64,000 nt of DNA, from NCBI GenBank assembly GCA_036346225.1, contig JARFIW010001087.1:1116001-1180000 (forward strand), in the 5' to 3' direction. The stretch's first letter is position 1. Every line of letters begins with the position of its first letter. The DNA comes from Platerodrilus igneus (lineage: Eukaryota; Arthropoda; Insecta; Coleoptera; Lycidae). This document shows positions 13,222 to 22,005 of this stretch, piece after piece. The notes under the pieces are model-generated. The model was given only the letters and a program-made list of their open reading frames with translations, did no database searches and was not told the DNA's origin. The position numbers and the translations under genes were made by a program.

Positions 13222-15213
13222 TTATACACAGAAGACAGTCCTTTCTTTATGTTTGTTTGCAGTGGTTTTAATTTTATCTAATTTTATTCGCAGCTTAAAA
13301 TTTAAATCGACACCCAAGTCTTCTATCTCCTTTTCTAACCAATAGTTTGATACATAAAGACCGTCTAGGTTTTCGAATTGTAAAATGTACCTAAGTTTGC
13401 CTCTATATTTAAAGTCTTTGATTCCGCCGACAACCAGATCCATTCCTTCGTGTAATTCTTGCAGCTTGTGACAATCTTTTAATCGCAGCTTTCCCACTAT
13501 ATCCTGCATACGTATCTTGTTAGCTTGATCGACTTCTTCTTGTCGGTATTGGAGGAAATCCTTTTTCTCCCACACACCGTTGTGTAGTTGCATATCCACC
13601 ACTTTTGGGAATATATGGTTGTTATAGGTTGTAAGACCCTCGGTTTTAAATGATCCGAAAGGTTCTTTACTAGGCAAATATACAATGTTTAGCGAAACCC
13701 CTTTGCGCGTGGTGTACGCCAAGGTTACGAAACCCGCATTCCTTAGTTCGTCTTTGTTATCTGCCATTTTGATAAATACGTTTTTAGAATAACCTTTTAA
13801 AAAGTATACGGATTTAGTACCATCCTTTTCTGCAAGAACGCCTACATAACTAAAAGAGTCTTTCTTACTAACCGCAAATGCATACAGCTTGTACAACCCG
13901 GATGTATCTAAGTCAGTCCATCGACACATAAAATAATCTTTTAATTCTTCCTCATTTTCTCTAATAAGATGTTCTTTGTCTAACACATCTTTGTATTGTT
14001 CGCGTATTGTCGCAGTGTTTTCCATGTAGTACAATTTTCGCCTTTTTGCATCCATTTCCTCTAATTCCAGTTGTCTTTTACTTCCACTTACAGCGTATGG
14101 TATACATAATGGGGCAATTTCCTTTAGCGTAAACGGATAGAGTTTACTACCAATATTTGCGCGTTGTCGTACAACCTCTGGGCGAATGTTAGGTGTATTT
14201 ATCAATCCCAATTCCGAAATGGCTATTTCTTTTGGAATTGTAGAATATGGTGTTGCAGATTGTGTAAAATATGTACTACCTGCTTTAATGTAGCACTTGT
14301 GTAAAATTTTTATTTTATCTTGGCTGTCTTCCTCCTCTACTATCTCCAAATAATTTACGGGTAAATAGTTAAAACTAAACGCCGAAAGCACATACTTTAT
14401 CAATGTTTCCTTTTCTTTTGGTTTTTCCGGCAACTTAATTTGCAAGCCCGTCAATTTCTTTGTATTGCCATTCCCCCAATACACGTACTGTAGCAGGTTA
14501 TTATACACTAAACAGCAGCTATTTTGTAGCTTGTCCGATAGCTTACTCCACATTTTGGTAAGTGGTACCGAGTACATTGGCGCCTTTAGGAAGTATAACT
14601 TACTATCTTCCAATAACGTTAAACAGTCTTTTAAGGGATTATACACCCGTTCCGCACTGACATAGCTTCCAATTGCATAATTGTATATTGTCGCTTCCAA
14701 ACGCGTAATACCATGTTCTTTAGCCAAAGTAGACGCAAATGTTTCCCTTAAACGTACATCTGGACAACGTAAAAAATCTAGTATATGATTGCCAAGTTGT
14801 TTATTAACAACAGGACTTGTTATCTGACACACAAATTTGTTGTATATCTTAATTCTTGCATTGGTTGTTAGCCATGCTAAACAATCAATTCCTACAGTTT
14901 TATCGTTGTCAACTATAATATTACACTTTTCTTCGTATTCGCCCTTATAGCAAAAGTTATGGTTTGTAGTTAAATAATTACACATCTCCATCTTGCTAAA
15001 TATACCCGCAAAATCTTGGGCTACATCCATGTCAAAAAGATAGAAATAATCTTTTTCGAGTTCGTCTAATATATCTGGTAGTTCCTCCAATAAAGTTTCC
15101 AACTTAACATCTGCTAGTTCCACTTTGTATGGAACACTTATAGGATTTTGGAATTTTTTATTAATGCATTCGAGGTCTTCTTTTCCGATAATTTCTTTTA
15201 CTCTCTGGCCCAT
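13222..15213 (-). CDS. Orphan 663-residue protein of the Polinton-like element
   Basis: A single uninterrupted frame starting ATG at 15213. I do not recognise the family securely. Visible: an acidic N-terminal region, then a section with RIKIYNKFVCQI (about residues 123-134) followed some 45 residues later by ITRLEATIYNYA. This spacing and wording recall the I-Y-x-K ... R-x-E motifs of plasmid/phage rolling-circle initiators (Rep_trans, PF02486), but no HUH motif or certain catalytic Tyr can be assigned. There is a basic patch KRQLELEEMDAKRRKLYY near residues 375-392. The C-terminal 110 residues (GGIKDFKYRGKLRYILQF, LYVSNYWLEKEI) look like a compact beta-rich domain and also occur as separate fragments at 16123-16458 and 50384-50761. 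No membrane segment or signal peptide. The last 113 or so codons lie in the inverted arm, the rest in the unique centre. A replication or DNA-binding role is inference; it does not look like a Polinton capsid protein. Confidence 0.8.
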   Translation of the reverse strand: MGQRVKEIIGKEDLECINKKFQNPISVPYKVELADVKLETLLEELPDILDELEKDYFYLFDMDVAQDFAGIFSKMEMCNYLTTNHNFCYKGEYEEKCNIIVDNDKTVGIDCLAWLTTNARIKIYNKFVCQITSPVVNKQLGNHILDFLRCPDVRLRETFASTLAKEHGITRLEATIYNYAIGSYVSAERVYNPLKDCLTLLEDSKLYFLKAPMYSVPLTKMWSKLSDKLQNSCCLVYNNLLQYVYWGNGNTKKLTGLQIKLPEKPKEKETLIKYVLSAFSFNYLPVNYLEIVEEEDSQDKIKILHKCYIKAGSTYFTQSATPYSTIPKEIAISELGLINTPNIRPEVVRQRANIGSKLYPFTLKEIAPLCIPYAVSGSKRQLELEEMDAKRRKLYYMENTATIREQYKDVLDKEHLIRENEEELKDYFMCRWTDLDTSGLYKLYAFAVSKKDSFSYVGVLAEKDGTKSVYFLKGYSKNVFIKMADNKDELRNAGFVTLAYTTRKGVSLNIVYLPSKEPFGSFKTEGLTTYNNHIFPKVVDMQLHNGVWEKKDFLQYRQEEVDQANKIRMQDIVGKLRLKDCHKLQELHEGMDLVVGGIKDFKYRGKLRYILQFENLDGLYVSNYWLEKEIEDLGVDLNFKLRIKLDKIKTTANKHKERTVFCV

Positions 15214-15304
15214 CTTGTTAGTGCTTTCCAGAGAAAACGGGAGCTTAGCTTTAACACCATGCCTAGCGGAAACAAATCGGTCAAACTTTCTTCGTAGATA
15301 GCTG

Positions 15305-15610
15305 TTAAATGCACCACAAATTTCTTTTTTTTAGGATAAACATCCTTTTGCTTGCAGATGTTTGCTCGGCGTCAGAAAAGTCGCAAATTTTAACCAACAT
15401 TATATTGTCACAAAATGGTTCTGTAATTGGTGTGTGTAGTCCGCCGGTCAGCATCTTTTCACCTTCGACATAACAAATATTACCAATATCTGTCACCAGA
15501 TTATTGTTGCACATATTTTCTGCCAACAGCCATAATCCAAATCGCTCATTTGTCGGTTTCACTTTATTCCCAAGAAGTTGAGAAACGTTAATCACCTTGG
15601 AGACGCTCAT
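15305..15610 (-). CDS. Orphan protein of about 100 residues, upstream of the 663-residue gene
   Basis: The start is set at the Met of MSVSKVINVSQLLGNK because the degenerate copy at 40748 begins at the same Met after the same short leader; an upstream Met (15634) would add eight residues. The protein is small, mostly hydrophilic, with a leucine-rich N-terminal segment (FGLWLLAENMCNNNLV) and several Cys. It ends in a run of A/T where a one-base change would carry the frame on towards the next gene, so the two could once have been one protein. It lies 91 bp upstream of the 663-residue gene on the same strand, suggesting co-transcription. Function unknown. Confidence 0.6.
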   Translation of the reverse strand: MSVSKVINVSQLLGNKVKPTNERFGLWLLAENMCNNNLVTDIGNICYVEGEKMLTGGLHTPITEPFCDNIMLVKICDFSDAEQTSASKRMFILKKRNLWCI

Positions 15611-15789
15611 GTTTACCGTTCTAGCTACCGTCAAATACTAAATTGAATACGAAAATTTGTTCTCTTATGTATTCTACAGAGTGGGGGCGTATATTGCCGA
15701 AGATAGTCGAATATGTTGTTAAAAATGTCTTACTATAACTAAGCTCAACCCAAAACTACTTCCTTATATACCAAATTTAATCTCCCTGA

Positions 15790-15966
15790 TCACATAACCA
15801 TATGACCATATGACCATATGACCATATGACCACATGACCATATGACCATATGACCACATGACCACATGACCATATGACCACATGACTACATGACCATATG
15901 ACCATATGACCACATAACCATATACCACATGACCACATGACCATATGACCGCATGACCATATGACC
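15790..15966. repeat. 10-bp tandem repeat (catatgacca), about 17 units
   Basis: The unit catatgacca, with variants containing cacatg, repeats with almost no spacing changes. Each unit carries a palindromic CANNTG core every 10 bases, close to one helical turn, so all sites face the same side of the helix. The array lies in the unique centre, just upstream of the two orphan genes and next to hairpins and a palindrome. It could be an iteron-like binding array or simply a minisatellite. Confidence 0.9.
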
Positions 15967-15967
15967 T

Positions 15968-16045
15968 AATTGCTTTTTAATGAGTTTTCTCATTAAAAAC
16001 CCATTAGCACTAATTGCTTTTTAATGAGTTTTTCCATTAAAAACC
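15968..16045. repeat. Directly repeated hairpin pair
   Basis: Two copies of taattgctttttaatgagtt... in tandem. The first forms an 11-bp stem (15974-15984 with 15989-15999) around a tttt loop; the second is an imperfect version. The same motifs recur in opposite orientation at about 40597-40680 in the family relic, so they belong to the element. Confidence 0.8.
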
Positions 16046-16074
16046 AAGTGTGGACCTAGGTTAGATAAAAGGAA

Positions 16075-16124
16075 AAATTAATAGGTTAGGCCAGCGCCGC
16101 GGCGCTGGCCTAACCTATTAATTT
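16075..16124. repeat. Perfect 50-bp palindrome at the arm junction
   Basis: Every base from 16075 to 16124 pairs with its mirror around the point between 16099 and 16100; the core is ccagcgccg / cggcgctgg, strongly GC-rich in AT-rich DNA. It can form a cruciform or a fully paired hairpin. The right inverted arm begins at its last few bases (16121). Confidence 0.92.
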
Positions 16125-16458
16125 CCTCCAATACCGACAAGAAGAAGTCGATCAAGCTAACAAGATACGTATGCAGGATATAGTGGGAAAGCTGCGATTA
16201 AAAGATTGTCACAAGCTGCAAGAATTACACGAAGGAATGGATCTGGTTGTCGGCGGAATCAAAGACTTTAAATATAGAGGCAAACTTAGGTACATTTTAC
16301 AATTCGAAAACCTAGACGGTCTTTATGTATCAAACTATTGGTTAGAAAAGGAGATAGAAGACTTGGGTGTCGATTTAAATTTTAAGCTGCAAATAAAATT
16401 AGATAAAATTAAAACCACTGCAAACAAACATAAAGAAAGGACTGTCTTCTGTGTATAA
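16123..16458 (+). pseudogene. 3' fragment of the 663-residue orphan gene
   Basis: An open frame identical in frame and almost in sequence to the last 111 or so codons of the gene at 13222-15213, lacking everything upstream because the inverted arm ends here. The first in-frame ATG is at 16171, which would give a 95-residue protein. Whether it is translated is unknown. One visible difference from the full gene is Q for R in KLQIKLDKI. Confidence 0.8.
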
Positions 16459-16619
16459 CTTTGTATTAAAATTAAGTTTAAATGACTCCATGCTTGGCAT
16501 TAAATATTTTTAAATTTGTTATGTATAATGTTAGAATAAACATTTTATAATAGTATATAACATTGTTCTTTATTTATAAAAGGCTGTGACGTTACCTCGA
16601 AATAGCACTCGCACAGAGA

Positions 16620-16729
16620 GGGGTGCGCATGGGCAGCGAGCATGGGCAGGGGTGCGTACGCGCAGGGGTGCGCATGGGCAGGGGTGTGCATGCGCAGGGG
16701 TGCTCATGGGCTGGGATGTGTCTGGGCGT
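16620..16729. repeat. GC-rich 16-bp minisatellite, right arm
   Basis: Mirror copy of 12952-13060: units of ggggtgcgcatgggca type. The reading frames crossing it are low complexity. Confidence 0.85.
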
Positions 16730-19267
16730 ACACGAGGGAAGCGGATGTTAACAGTCACCAAGCATCCGATTCTTTATTTGGATGGTATCGAGTACTTGCC
16801 TGCGTATGTATCCGGAGTAAAAAATACGATTTGCATACGCAGCTTATTAATAAAATTAGTTTATCGAGGAAGATGACAAAGGTACATCATTCCTAATAGT
16901 ACAACAATCTACGCATGGGGGGTGTAAAGATATAAGATAGTTGTTTAGATTTGTATATATTAGTTTTAAGATTCCATAATTTTTAAGTTCTTCTCCCACC
17001 TTCCAAATCCTTCCGGCTTCCTGGTTGACAGAGTATACGTGTTATCTCCACGTGGTATTCGCGGGGCACGGCGGTTTTAGATTTCTCGGGAGATGGTTGG
17101 CTAAGGCATATGTCTTGGGTAGCGAAAAAGGTTTTAAAAATGGTGTTAAATAAAGATGAGCAAAAATTAGTGATTTGGGTCTTCAAAACGCATAACTTTG
17201 TATGGGGTGGTCCTATTTAAAATCTATTTACAGATTTGGGGTCCCTAGAAAAATTTAATATTAGTTGATACCTAGCAAAATATATTTATCTTAAAAGAGT
17301 GACTTCCCTGCGTATAATAAATACAATATAACACTTGTCAACAAAAAAAGTTGTAGGGAAAATTAAAGACGTATTTAATGGGGATCCAGTATTAGAATTT
17401 GTTGGTAGTAATGTTAAGTCCTACTGTATTGTGCGCGAGAAGGACGCGATTAAAAAGATTAAAGGGATCTCACAAAGTGTAGTTAAGTAAAACCGAGGGT
17501 CTTACAACCTATAACGAGCATATATTCCCAAAAGGGGTGGGCATCCAGCTACGCAACAGTGCGTGGGAGAATAAGGATTCTCTCCAATAAGAAATTAAAG
17601 TTTCCATGTACGTAGCACTAGCCATTGGGTAATGGTCGAAATGTGGAACCTATAAAGACGATTATTAATTGTGGTTTAGAAAAATAGTAGTTTTCGTGGA
17701 CTAAATAAAATAGCTTAGACTGGTTAATGTATATGGTTACATATTCTCGTACACATCCACAAACATCTGCTTACGTTCGTATACGAACATGGCGATGCCG
17801 GTAGTTTTTGTTTAACAAATAGTAGGAAAGATACGTCAGGTGTTAGTGCGTGGTAGCCCATAGGATCGTTGGATTCAAAAAGAACGGTGCGGCGGGATGT
17901 ATAGTGGTTCCCCGTTAGAATAATCGAAAGTGGTTAATCAATCGTATTAGATGTTTAAATAAGCGAAAGTGTAAAGGCCTACATAAACAAAATTTAATTA
18001 TCTGACAAGAAGTGCGCGATGTGCTACACTTATAAAGAAAGCATGGAATGCTGCTTTTTAGCGGCCCTACCCGTAAAAAGGAGAGTGACTTTTTCTAGCA
18101 ATTACAAGAATAGCAGTAGCGCCGAGAAGGGGTATGCATGTATTATACAGTTGTTACAAAATATGTCAGTTTACGCGTAGCTCGGATGTGTAATTGATCA
18201 CGACTTAAAGATCCCTCGGAGGTTTAAAAATTCTCGGCCCATTGTCGTTTGAAAAATGTTTGTAAATTATCAGAACAGGAGCAGGTTGAAGTTTAAGTTA
18301 GATGGATGATTGACTGAGTTTTTTCTACCTTTTACGAGGGAATTGGAAGTTGACAGACATCGAGCATCTAATTCTCTATTTGGACGATATCAAGTACTTA
18401 CCGGTTCTAGAAATCATTACGTGCGATCGACCGCTATGCGAAAGTGTAAAAGCCTACAGAAGCAAAATTTAATTATCATACGAAAAGCGCGCGATGTGCT
18501 ATAGAAAGTATAAAAAATTGGTGCTTTGCATCGGTCCTAACAGTAAAAAGGAGAGTGACTTTTTCTAGCAATTACAAGAATAGCAGTAGCGCGGCGAAGG
18601 GGTATGCATGTATTATACAGCGCATTGTTGCTATAAAATATGTTAGTTTACGAGAAGCTCAAACGTGCACAAATTAAATTTTAATCTATAATTAATCACG
18701 GTCGTAAAAATGGGAAATTAATGGTTAATTTTAATACTGCTAAGCATATACTTTCGCTTGGTGATTCATTTGGAAAATATTCAAGCCTACCTAAAATATG
18801 ATGTAGAAGCTATTTAAAATTAAATTACTTTATTAGTAAGTATCCTGTAGACAGCAAGTTGGTATTTTCTTAGTAATGGTTTAAAGTGTTTTTGGTTATA
18901 GTAGCACTGCATCTTCTACGACTTGCAGACAATTTGTGTGCGTGTGCTACCACCTTTTTGGATTTTTAATATGCACGCGATCCGTATAACATGGAAGACG
19001 TTTTCCGGTGTTTCTACTAACTGCACTCGCACCATCGACGAAGCGAACCAGGTGCATGCATTGGTGCTAAATGTATTGGACGAGCAGCGGGGATTATGAC
19101 GTCATTTAGTTCCCCGGTGAATCCTCAACATCGTTCGGTCGTCTTCGGAAACCTTCGGTATGCATTCTATAAGGAACATAAATCAGGTACGCTCGAGTAA
19201 GCTTTTTAGTTAGTTCGCTTACAAGTTTAACCAAAGTGCTATAGTGCGGGTTTTGTTTTGTACTAAA

Positions 19268-19954
19268 ATGGTATCTGCAAAGGTTTTTAAGTGCGAGCCG
19301 TGTCACGTCTACTTTACCAGAAGGGATGCTCTCAAACGGCACCAGAACAAATGTCGTGGTGTAACATCGCCTAGGGTTAAGCTTATACATCCGTCTGCAG
19401 CAAAGTTCTTTAACTGTGGGTCTTGCGGTATCGCTTTTACGAGAATGGGTAACTTACAGCGACACAAGGAAAAACAGCACGGTATGTCATTAAGCAGTAA
19501 ACGTTCAGCTCCACCAGCTGTTAAAGGGTTTTGTACGAAACAACCACGAATTATGTGTAAAGTATGCGATTTCGAAATGGAAAAGACTACCTATGCCGCA
19601 CACTTAAGGAGCAACAGACATAAAAATGCACCAGTTACCGCTACTAGCGACGATGGTGTAGAAATGGTTAGCACTGCGTTTAACAACCGTATGGCTAGCT
19701 ATCGCATAAAGAATGCCAGTGTCGACGATGGAGTGCCAGAGTTTCTTTGGAAGCAGAAAGAGCGATTTATTCGATTAATTAATGAAAAAAAAATACAACA
19801 TACAGCAGTAAAAGTCTATTGCGAACTCTACGGCGTTTACACCAAAATGGGGGAAGAGACTACCGATGTGAAATCCTTTAACACAAAAAGTATGGTTATA
19901 ACGTCTTCTAGTAATCCGGAAAATATGTACAAGGTCTTAAACGAAACCATGTAA
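19268..19954 (+). CDS. Zinc-finger protein resembling the N-terminal part of Polinton-type PolB
   Basis: A 228-residue protein; the start is the ATG in actaaaatggta, conserved in all four family copies. Three zinc fingers: FKCEPCHVYF...H...C, FNCGSCGIAF...H...H and IMCKVCDFEM...H...H (about residues 6-29, 48-71, 95-119). A domain follows with RMASYRIKN, PEFLWKQKERFIRLI, VKVYCELYGVY and VKSFNTKS. From memory, this finger-plus-SFNTK layout precedes the polymerase domain in insect Polinton PolB proteins. Here the frame stops (NETM) before the SGW motif seen in element 2, and no exonuclease or polymerase motifs (YxGG, DxxSLYPS, YxDTDS) follow. It is either a truncated PolB or a stand-alone DNA-binding protein derived from one. 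This is the intact one of the two arm copies. Confidence 0.75.
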   Translation: MVSAKVFKCEPCHVYFTRRDALKRHQNKCRGVTSPRVKLIHPSAAKFFNCGSCGIAFTRMGNLQRHKEKQHGMSLSSKRSAPPAVKGFCTKQPRIMCKVCDFEMEKTTYAAHLRSNRHKNAPVTATSDDGVEMVSTAFNNRMASYRIKNASVDDGVPEFLWKQKERFIRLINEKKIQHTAVKVYCELYGVYTKMGEETTDVKSFNTKSMVITSSSNPENMYKVLNETM

Positions 19955-20779
19955 ACACCGACTTTATACCCAATTAATAAAATCAGTTTGTCGGGCGAGG
20001 GCAACAAAAAGTACATCATTCCTAATAGCATAGTAACCTAATTAAGGTAGGTCAGTAAGCAATATTTAATTGCTGTTAATTGACTTGCATTTAGCGTACT
20101 TTCCTATTGTAATAACCGCATTTGTTTGGAGAAGAAATTATAAACAGCTTTTAAATGTGATTCACATGTCCGTTAAGAATCTAGAATATTTGATGGATTA
20201 CGAGTTACAAATGAATTAATACTACATTGGAAGTTTCCGGAATTTGCGTTATAATGCTTCTACCGCGTCACGTAAGGTAATTTAGGATTTCAATATGTAA
20301 TAAGACCCATTTACTTTCACTCTGATTATTATTGAACAGTACTTAATCTGGTTTATTACATTTTGTTAATTCTGAAATTTAGGTAGTTAATGATGTCATA
20401 CACAAATCAATTAATATTAGAATCTAAATCGGTAATTCACTAATTAACATGGTTGGTATCTAGCGAAAGTTGTAGCACGCATTTTAAATTACGAATGCAT
20501 TCTTCTTTCATTACAGGAGAAATTCCATAGATTTCATACAAGCAAAATGCGCTTTCTTAATTATTAACCAAGCGATCCTTACACCAAAAGTTGACCTTCC
20601 CATTCACATATTTAAAACCCATTACATTTGAATGATTACTTTATTAAACTGTAAATAAATTATTAAACTTTTGTGTACTTATTTCTTTGTATTGGTTAAA
20701 GCGTATGTCATAGGTAGCGAAAAGGTTTTAAAATGGTGTTAAATATATACGAGCAAAAATTTTAAAGAGGTTTGAGAGC

Positions 20780-21040
20780 TTTAAAATGTAACTTTGCAGG
20801 GCGTGGTCCGATTTTAAATCTGTTTACAGATTTGAATTCTACATAAAATTTTAGACTAACAAGATGTATCGCATGACTAAAAAATTTATAAGAACGCTCA
20901 AAAGTCGCTACAGGTAAGAAATTTTAAAATGAGGGTAGCTCCCTTGGGGATGATGCTATCTAAAAAATTCTTAGAAATTCGGGTAGCTGAGAAAAATCTA
21001 ATATTAATTGATACCAAACAAGATAGGTTTATCTCGAAAA
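20780..21040. repeat. Subterminal repeat unit of the Polinton-like family
   Basis: Contains gatttacaaat-type and ctaatattaattgatacc motifs that recur twice in each arm of element 2 and twice in the relic near 42.8-43.4 kb. In the + direction one frame reads a recurring peptide ending LILIDTKQ. Its role is unknown; subterminal repeats often bind the transposition or replication machinery. Confidence 0.7.
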
Positions 21041-21336
21041 ATGAAAAATGGTTAGTCGAAGAAAACTATTTGGTCCAGAATGTGAGCGGTAAAAAAAATC
21101 TTAAAAATAGGTTTATCTCGTGTGTGGAAATGAGGATGCTCATTTATCTCGAAACATGAAAAATTTATAAAACTCCCACAAGAAGGAGATTCATCTCCAC
21201 AGGGAGAGAGCAGGTGGAGATTCTTAAAAAATAAGACTTTATAGTGCGAATTTACATGTAAATTTGGTCCAGATGCTGGGGAAAAATATGGATCCTGGGA
21301 GAAATGTGGGTCTGATTACACCATAAATACACTACT

Positions 21337-21342
21337 CACTAC
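21337..21342. repeat. 6-bp target site duplication, right copy (cactac)
   Basis: Matches 8268-8273. With one copy and the insert removed, the gypsy RT frame is continuous. Confidence 0.9.
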
Positions 21343-22005
21343 GAGTATAAACGGATGCCATTTGGACTGAAGAACGCACCCGCAACTTTTCAACGAGTAA
21401 TGGACAACATACTACGAGGGATACACAACGAAAAATGCCTTGTGTACCTAGATGATATAATAGTGTATTCAACATCATTAGTGGAGCATATTGAAAGATT
21501 ACGAGAACTATTCGAAAGATTAAGAACCGCACAATTTAAAGTACAACTAGATAAGAGCGAATTTCTACAGAGAGAAGTAGCCTTTTTAGGACACATAATA
21601 ACACCCCAAGGAGTGATGCCGAACCCGGACAAAACAAATGCTGTATTAAATTACTCCATACCTAAAACGAATAAAGAGGTTGATGGGTTTTTAGGCCTTA
21701 GCGGATATTACCGAAAATTTATAAAAGGTTATGCTCAAATAACAAAGCCCCTAACCAATTGTTTAAAAAAGGGAAACAAAATTGTACATATCCCAGAATT
21801 CATAAAAGCAGTAGATAAAATCAAAAGCATTTTAACAAATCACCCCGTATTAGAATACCCAGACTTTTCGAAACCATTCATTTTAACAACGGACGCATCA
21901 AATGTAGCCTTAGGCGCAGTATTAAGCCAAGAAACAGTAGGTAACGATAAACCCATCAGTTACGCATCAAGAACCCTCAACGAAACTTTAATTTATATTA
22001 ATTAA
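21343..22005 (+). pseudogene. pol: gypsy pol: reverse transcriptase second half and start of RNase H
   Basis: Continues the RT interrupted at 8273. It shows [18 protein letters not shown], the catalytic [37 protein letters not shown] and the RNase H opening [17 protein letters not shown], all diagnostic of Ty3/gypsy Pol. The frame ends at 22005 soon after [10 protein letters not shown], where homology to Pol appears lost. The rest of RNase H, integrase and the 3' LTR are not found downstream, so the element is 3'-truncated. Confidence 0.85.

Larger units (their letters stand above)
8274..13559. repeat. Left terminal inverted arm of element 1
   Basis: Mirror image of 16121-21336. Followed inward it contains a subterminal segment, the frameshifted zinc-finger gene, repeated blocks near 10890-11050 and 11530-11690, a short interspersed insertion at 11363-11526, a GC-rich minisatellite and the last 113 or so codons of the 663-residue gene. 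Compared with the right arm it has the insertion and lacks a 96-bp segment (counterpart of 19038-19133, bounded by catcg in the right arm). Confidence 0.85.
8274..21336. mobile_element. Polinton-like element 1 (13,063 bp) with giant inverted arms
   Basis: The ends are exact inverted copies (agtagtgtatttatggtgta... at the left, its complement at the right), starting AG and finishing CT, with cactac duplicated outside. AG...CT ends, 6-bp duplication and very long terminal inverted repeats are the Polinton/Maverick signature. The arms cover 8274-13559 and 16121-21336, leaving a unique centre of about 2.56 kb. Contents: a zinc-finger/PolB-N-like gene in each arm, a 663-residue orphan gene, a roughly 100-residue orphan gene, a 10-bp tandem repeat, hairpins and a palindrome. 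No PolB catalytic motifs, retroviral-like integrase, FtsK/HerA-like ATPase, Ulp1-like protease or jelly-roll capsid protein is recognisable, so it was probably moved by proteins supplied in trans. Confidence 0.85.
16121..21336. repeat. Right terminal inverted arm of element 1
   Basis: Mirror image of 8274-13559. In order: 3' fragment of the orphan gene, GC-rich minisatellite, a conserved open segment, a copy of the subterminal repeat lacking its middle (about 17190-17300), duplicated blocks near 18000-18160 and 18460-18640, the intact zinc-finger gene, and the subterminal repeat (about 20780-21040). The stretch 16930-19240 has no gene I can support. Confidence 0.85.

Noticed and set aside
13222..15213. 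Polinton major capsid protein
   Set aside because: The length fits (about 650 residues), but none of the double jelly-roll Polinton capsid wording I know is present, and the motifs point elsewhere.
15790..15966. Possible CRISPR array
   Set aside because: Units are 10 bp with no spacers; this is a tandem repeat in eukaryotic DNA.
8274..21336. Assembly artefact producing a mirrored 5-kb arm
   Set aside because: The arms differ by a retroposed insert with its own duplication, a 96-bp deletion and a homopolymer change, and both ends have a proper target duplication.
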